This document shows, piece by piece, positions 59,119 to 64,000 of a stretch of 64,000 nt of DNA. A program made the position numbers and the translations under genes. The stretch's first letter is position 1. Each line of letters opens with the position of its first letter. The stretch is from Larix kaempferi (taxonomy: Eukaryota > Streptophyta > Pinopsida > Pinales > Pinaceae). The notes below the pieces were generated by a model. It searched no databases. It was given only the letters and a program-made list of their open reading frames with translations, and was not told the DNA's origin. The DNA lies in assembly GCA_027924585.1 (NCBI GenBank), contig BSBM01000076.1, forward strand, positions 5,036,501 to 5,100,500. Direction: 5' to 3'.

Positions 59119-59130
59119 GCTCTAATACCA
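59119..59130 (-). other. Primer binding site of copia D, tRNA-Met type
   Basis: Minus strand TGGTATTAGAGC directly beside the LTR, one mismatch to the complement of the initiator tRNA-Met 3' end. Confidence 0.88.
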
Positions 59131-60366
59131 TGTTAAAAGTTTTAAAAATTTGATAGCAGTAACAGACTGTAAATAAAAATAGTGCAGAGATAGCTAACAG
59201 TAATCAAACATCCACAAAAATTTGAACGCAAAATTTTTCACGGGGAAACCTTTTAAGGACAAAAACCCCAAAACAATAGATAATAATTTCTCTCCCCAAT
59301 GAGATGACTGAGTTTGTACAATAGCAGGCTAAGAACAAGCCTTTACAACAAATTGGAATTTGTTTCACTGATCAAGAAGAACCTTGTACAATGTCTGCTG
59401 TCCCTAATATGCCACTAGATGACTGTAGGTGTTGCTAGATGCCTGGAGCAGCTTCAATCTGACACAGTCAACCTGTAGATGCCTATAAATGCCAAAAAGT
59501 TGCTAGTATATATTTCACCGAGGGGACCAAGATCTATTTAAACCTTCTGCTGCGCTGACAACCTGTCCAAGCCCTTTCCAGGGGTTGCTGTAATCTGCTG
59601 TAACCTGTGGGTGCCCTAATAGGGCTGCCGAACCCAAGAGGAGACCCAAAATAGAGCTCGAGTGTGAGAATAGAGCCCTAGTAGGTCGATATGCAGTGAA
59701 GAAAATTCCAAAAAAGAAATTCAGGTGGCAGCAACAAACCCTAGCTATGATAGGGTACTTTAAACCAACAGTAAAAGAGTGAAAACAAAAAATGGAGCTT
59801 TGGCTTCTTCAAGGAATAAGGACCAGCAATCTGAAGAGAGAACCTAGCAGAAAAGTCACCCACGAACTGAACTTTTGGAGCAGTGAAGACACTTAAAAAT
59901 CGTTGATAAAAAAAAGAAATTCTTCCTTCTTTTATAGTGAGGCAAATGGCAAGAAAATCCATGTTGGGCCGACCTGACTTTATGTATTTTTATTTTCTTT
60001 CATTTGAGGCCGACCTGACTTTATGTATTTTTATTTTATTTCATTTGAGGCCGACCTGCAATTTATATATATATTTTATTTTCTTTCATTTGAGGTCGAC
60101 CTGCAAATTTATATATTTTATTTTTATTTCCTTCAATTGGTGGGCACATGGACCAAGCTAAGTTATGCTTGGGTTTCATGGTTCTTCAAGTATTTCACAA
60201 TAAGTCATCCAGGTGTTCTTCAAGGTCTTCAACGATTCATTCATGTCCACTCCAAGTGCATCATCATAAGGAGAAATTATTAATTGCTTTACTTCACCCT
60301 CCTATTGCCACCAAGATCAAGTGCTAGGTATTTCAACAAGGGTTGATTAGTTCCTTGAGAAGGTCC
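59131..60366 (-). repeat. 5' LTR of copia D
   Basis: TGTTAAAAGTTTTAAAAATT at 59131 next to the PBS; the outer end reads AAGGTCC and then changes to gypsy LTR. Four copies of the GGCCGACCTG block (59965-60125) against three in the 3' LTR account for most of the length difference. Confidence 0.85.
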
Positions 60367-63300
60367 TATTATCACATATATAGTAGCCGGGCTACCATAC
60401 ATTATTTTTCTGATGCCAGTACACTATTTAGCCAATTCCCTTACATTGGAGATGCTGAGATGAGCATCTATATTGGATCACTATCAGATTTTGGACAACA
60501 GTTGTATTCCCCATGCCATGACTGAGTCTCAGGACACCCAGAGAGATGACCGATGTAGCCATTATACCATTTGTACAGAGCAGTCATTAGTGCCTAGAGT
60601 TACAGGAGCAGTTTCAGAGGACAGATGATGGTTCAGATGATGAGCATTCAGGTATATGACTCAGCAGGTATATCATTGTGTTATGGTTATATTGCTTTTA
60701 TATTTATTCTTATAGCATGTCTTAGCACCTAGTGTCATGTTCTGGTGATCATATAGATAGATATGTGGATTTGGTTGATCATATTATATATATTGTATTG
60801 TCCCTACTCAGACTTAGAAGTTCACTATTCATACTCATTGGTTTTACCATCCTTAGGGAGAATAGAGGTGATCATTCCGCCATACCTTGGCTTGCTAGTG
60901 TTGGCTCCATTATTCATTGTCTTCATCCATCCATTTCCTACCTTTTAGGTTATCACCCTGACTTACTACTTGACTAGTGGCATGGAGGACTTTTCCCCAC
61001 TGTAGCCTCTGTATTGGATGAGCTTCCCTGTGTATTGTGTCTCGGCTCTGAGTTGGTGACAAAACTTACCTTTGGTGAGTTGGATTGTAGGCCTAAATCA
61101 TTCTGGTCGGTTGTCCCGATGTTTGGCATTGGCTCGAACTCCCCCTAGTCACTTGAGATGTTGTTGGCTAAAATTGAAAGCTCATGTACTACTTATGGAA
61201 ACTGATAAATTCGCCCATGGAAACTAAAAAGGGCAAGAGCGATGAACTGCTGAAAAATACTCCTCGAAGAGTATAAGAAAGGTCCAAAAAGGCAATGATT
61301 CTTAAAAGCTATATCTAAACAATTGCTGACCTTATATATGTATAAAAAACATGCCCTGGATGCAAGCTGCAACTAGTTGTGCTTATTAGCACACTTGAGA
61401 TCCGAAGGGTTATGTAGGCCAAAAAGGCCATGAAATGAAATTGAATGATCCTAATGAACTTGGATGAACTTGATGTAAACATGATGCCTAAGTTGAATAA
61501 GCACTCTCTAAACAACTTATCCATTTGTGAGACACTGCCATTCCCTGTGTTGTTGCTCATTCAGTATATACTATGGTGTGTATTCCCTTTTCCATTGCCA
61601 AAGTGTCACAAAGTTAAGTCGGTCAAGTCATCCCTTAGCCTAGTCAGTTATTTTAGCCTTCACCCTTCACTAGCAAATTGATCACATCTAAGAAGTGAGT
61701 ATGATCTTGAAAGTCTAGTCTGAGTAATAATAATAATTAATAACATTATATATTTGGATTTAGATCGCTAGTAATGATTACTTTGTGTTATAATTGTTAT
61801 TTGAATAAGTTGTAGAGCATGGATTAACCTTTGACACTTTGCAGCAACTTCCGATGGTGGTTTGAGTTATATTTGGTCATGTTGACTTGGTCAAACCTAG
61901 TTTGACCAAGGTCAACCATAGGACATGAGATGGTTGGACCTTGTGATGATATGGATAGATGATATATGGTCTATGTACATGTATATGATGATTCTATGCA
62001 GCAGCTACAGGGTTATGATGATGATTCATGGTTTACAGCAGTATTTGATCATTTATAGATTATTATTATTTGACCTGTTCTGGTATATTGGATATATATT
62101 TTGATCATGCAGAGACTCATATGGTGTATGAGTACACATCTTGGATGGATTTGGACCTTCTGAGTATAATGAGACAATTTGTTTTCAGTTCCGGGCACTT
62201 ACAGTGATGATTGAGCCTCAGTAGGCTATCCCAGTGCAGTTTTGGTCTGTCGGAGTCCCTGTCAAAGCAGATGTGATTTTTATCCGGTTGACCTAGGGCA
62301 CTGTGCTTGGAGGGGGTGGTCCAGCTACTTGTTTTTACCATATTACCCCCCTCCCGGACACACTGGTGCCCTCACCTTGATAGCGCAGTCACTCCAGGGG
62401 GCAGTTTGGGGCAGTTTCACGCTTCCCGAGGCATTTCAGGATTGGTAGAAATGGCTATTGAGGAATTCGATTTGGGCTACTGAGGCAATGTTTTGGCATG
62501 GGATGATCAGTGATGATGGGTTGATGTCTTCCACACCTCTTCCAGCAATTTCAGCTTCATCGGGGCCTGCATCCATCACTTATGACACTTTTTGATGATT
62601 TCTGAGGTCTTTTGAGGCCTATGATTCGACCATAGAGGCACGATTTGGTATATTGATGACTATTTTATTATTATTGTGCTATGGGGATTGACCAAGGGTG
62701 GCTAAAATTACCCCTTGGACCCACCATAAGATTCTTATTATATTTTGTCATCATGATTTGGTGGGATTCCCCTCTTCTAGGGAGATTTTGTCCACTTATG
62801 TTATATTTTATGAGTGATCTATGTATTTTATTGTTGAGCTCATCTCAACCATTGATTAGTCATTTGTATCTTTTAATCTTAGCCACTCATTCAAAAAGTG
62901 GTTAGGATTTTGATGCCTCTCCTTCCTATTTAAAGGAGAGAGCTTCTCATTGTAAGGGGTCTTTGGCTCTTGGATTATTGGTATAGAAAAACTTTCTTGT
63001 GGAAATTCTTGTGGTCTCCTTTGCATGGTGTTCTTAGATGGTGATTGGAAAATCTATTGCAACCTAGCATTTGGAATTTGTGGTAAGATCTATCTTTTTT
63101 GGAAATCATTGTCTTGTCTACAGGAGGGCGACTTCAACAAGGGCGATTTTGCAAGGCTTCTTCAAATCGATCTTCTTGGCATTTGCTTATATCAAGGGGT
63201 TATCATTAGTATCATTGTGATCTATGCTATCTTTCTGTTACTTCTCTTGTGGCATTAGTCTTATCTCTTGATTGCATCAAATCTGATATTGTTGACGTTT

Positions 63301-64000
63301 GTTGTGCAGGAGAGAGGGCGCATTGGCTTCTTGGACTAAATCGATTTCATAGAAAACTACCTCAAAGCTTCTCAAATTGATCGGGTTTGCATAGATCATC
63401 ATCATCAAGGCATCTACAAGGTTACCCAGGTAAGATCCACAGGTTTGTTTCTCTTATCTTGATCCAATCCATTGGCACAACACATACTTGAAAACCTAAT
63501 TAATTCAAACCCTCATTGTTACATTTTCTCAGATCTACTAAAATCTAGTGGGTTGTTGGGTATAATATTAAAAACCCAACTCTATAGTATCCACGGCATC
63601 CCGGATCTATAGTTTGGTGAGGATTGGCCTCCATTTGACCCTCTTCCCAAGCCAACCTAGCTTCTCCAAGCAAGGGCGCACTTCTTGGTGAGGGTGAGTT
63701 GACCTAGATCTAGTTGATGGGTAGTTGAGATTTCAATTGATTCATGATCTACATGCCCTAAAACCTACTCCTAGACTCTTACTTTGGCAATTTCTACCCT
63801 GTGGGCCCTATTCCACATTTCAAGGGATTTAATCCCCATTTTGGACCACTTGGTATCTTCAAACTCAGATCTAGCAAGATCTAACCATTGGATTGCCTTG
63901 AAATTGTAGATCCACACTCTCACTTGATCAACCTACTTGGATTTGAAGTTTGGATGCCATCGGACTTATCTTGATTCATTTATCCCACATTTTACCCTCC
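60367..64000 (+). repeat. L7: gypsy LTR, plus orientation, runs off the window
   Basis: Starts TATTATCACATATATAG, one base from the TGTTATCAC of L2, and follows the reverse complement of L2 and the sequence of L1 for the rest of the window (for example CTTCACCCTTCACTAGCAAA near 61660 and position 39). At 3634 bp it is not yet complete. Whether it is a solo LTR or the 5' LTR of an element cannot be seen. Confidence 0.85.
62927..62934 (+). promoter_or_regulatory. Putative TATA box of L7
   Basis: TATTTAAAGGAGAGAGCTTC, identical to the L1 motif, with CTCATTGTAA downstream. Confidence 0.45.

Larger units (their letters stand above)
53511..60366 (-). mobile_element. Ty1/copia element D, two LTRs, disrupted polyprotein
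   Basis: Complete in layout on the minus strand: 5' LTR (59131-60366), tRNA-Met-type PBS, gag with zinc knuckle, protease, integrase, RT, RNase H, 3' LTR (53511-54712). Inserted in hAT-3 on its left side. Its right side meets gypsy LTR L7 instead of hAT-3, which suggests L7 inserted at the tip of the 5' LTR. The two LTRs differ at several percent of positions by eye, so it is not a very recent insertion. Confidence 0.9.

Overview
This 64 kb window looks like intergenic DNA from a large, repeat-rich plant genome. A gymnosperm is plausible from the very long Ty3/gypsy LTRs, the plant Ty1/copia elements and the DUF659-type hAT transposons, but the species cannot be fixed from sequence alone. No complete host gene is visible. 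One pair of in-phase exon-like segments (29274-29636, RGG-rich) is the only candidate for non-transposon coding sequence.

The dominant repeat is one Ty3/gypsy family with LTRs of about 4-5 kb, whose ends read TGTTATCAC...GTGATAACA, and a primer binding site matching tRNA-Asp. Seven LTR copies are recognised: L1 (1-2579, +), L2 (5455-9598, -), L3 (19736-22585, -, truncated), L4 (24037 rightwards, -, divergent), L5 (33139-44787, -, solo), L6 (48179-53120, -, solo) and L7 (60367 to the window end, +). Two internal regions survive near the left end. Element A (+) carries PBS, gag, protease and an acidic linker. Element B (-) carries the same linker followed by an integrase-like C-terminal tail. 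Neither has reverse transcriptase, RNase H or the integrase core at the expected place, so the family appears to be a non-autonomous gag-pro derivative.

Region by region. 1-11.5 kb: element A, interrupted by element B in opposite orientation, so that LTRs face each other. 11.5-17.7 kb: uncharacterised DNA with a CATGCA cluster, an 855-bp inverted repeat, then a copia remnant (C) whose gag/leader is triplicated as 723-bp units and whose 5' LTR ends at 17704. 17.7-19.7 kb: nothing recognised. 19.7-26 kb: truncated LTR L3 fused to the gag and 5' LTR of a related gypsy element. 26-31.2 kb: AT-rich DNA with the RGG exon candidate and a minisatellite. 31.2-45.5 kb: a nest, in which hAT-1 (+) was split by solo LTR L5 (5-bp duplication GTACC), L5 received copia A (-), a deletion removed the copia 5' end plus part of L5, and hAT-2 (-) then inserted at the scar with an 8-bp duplication. 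46.8-64 kb: a second nest, in which hAT-3 (-) was split by solo LTR L6 (duplication GGTCA) and by the two-LTR copia D, whose outer LTR end was in turn hit by gypsy LTR L7.

The elements are mostly dead: stop codons, frameshifts and replaced catalytic residues are frequent. hAT-2 is the best preserved, with both ends, its target duplication and a transposase frame broken by one stop codon.
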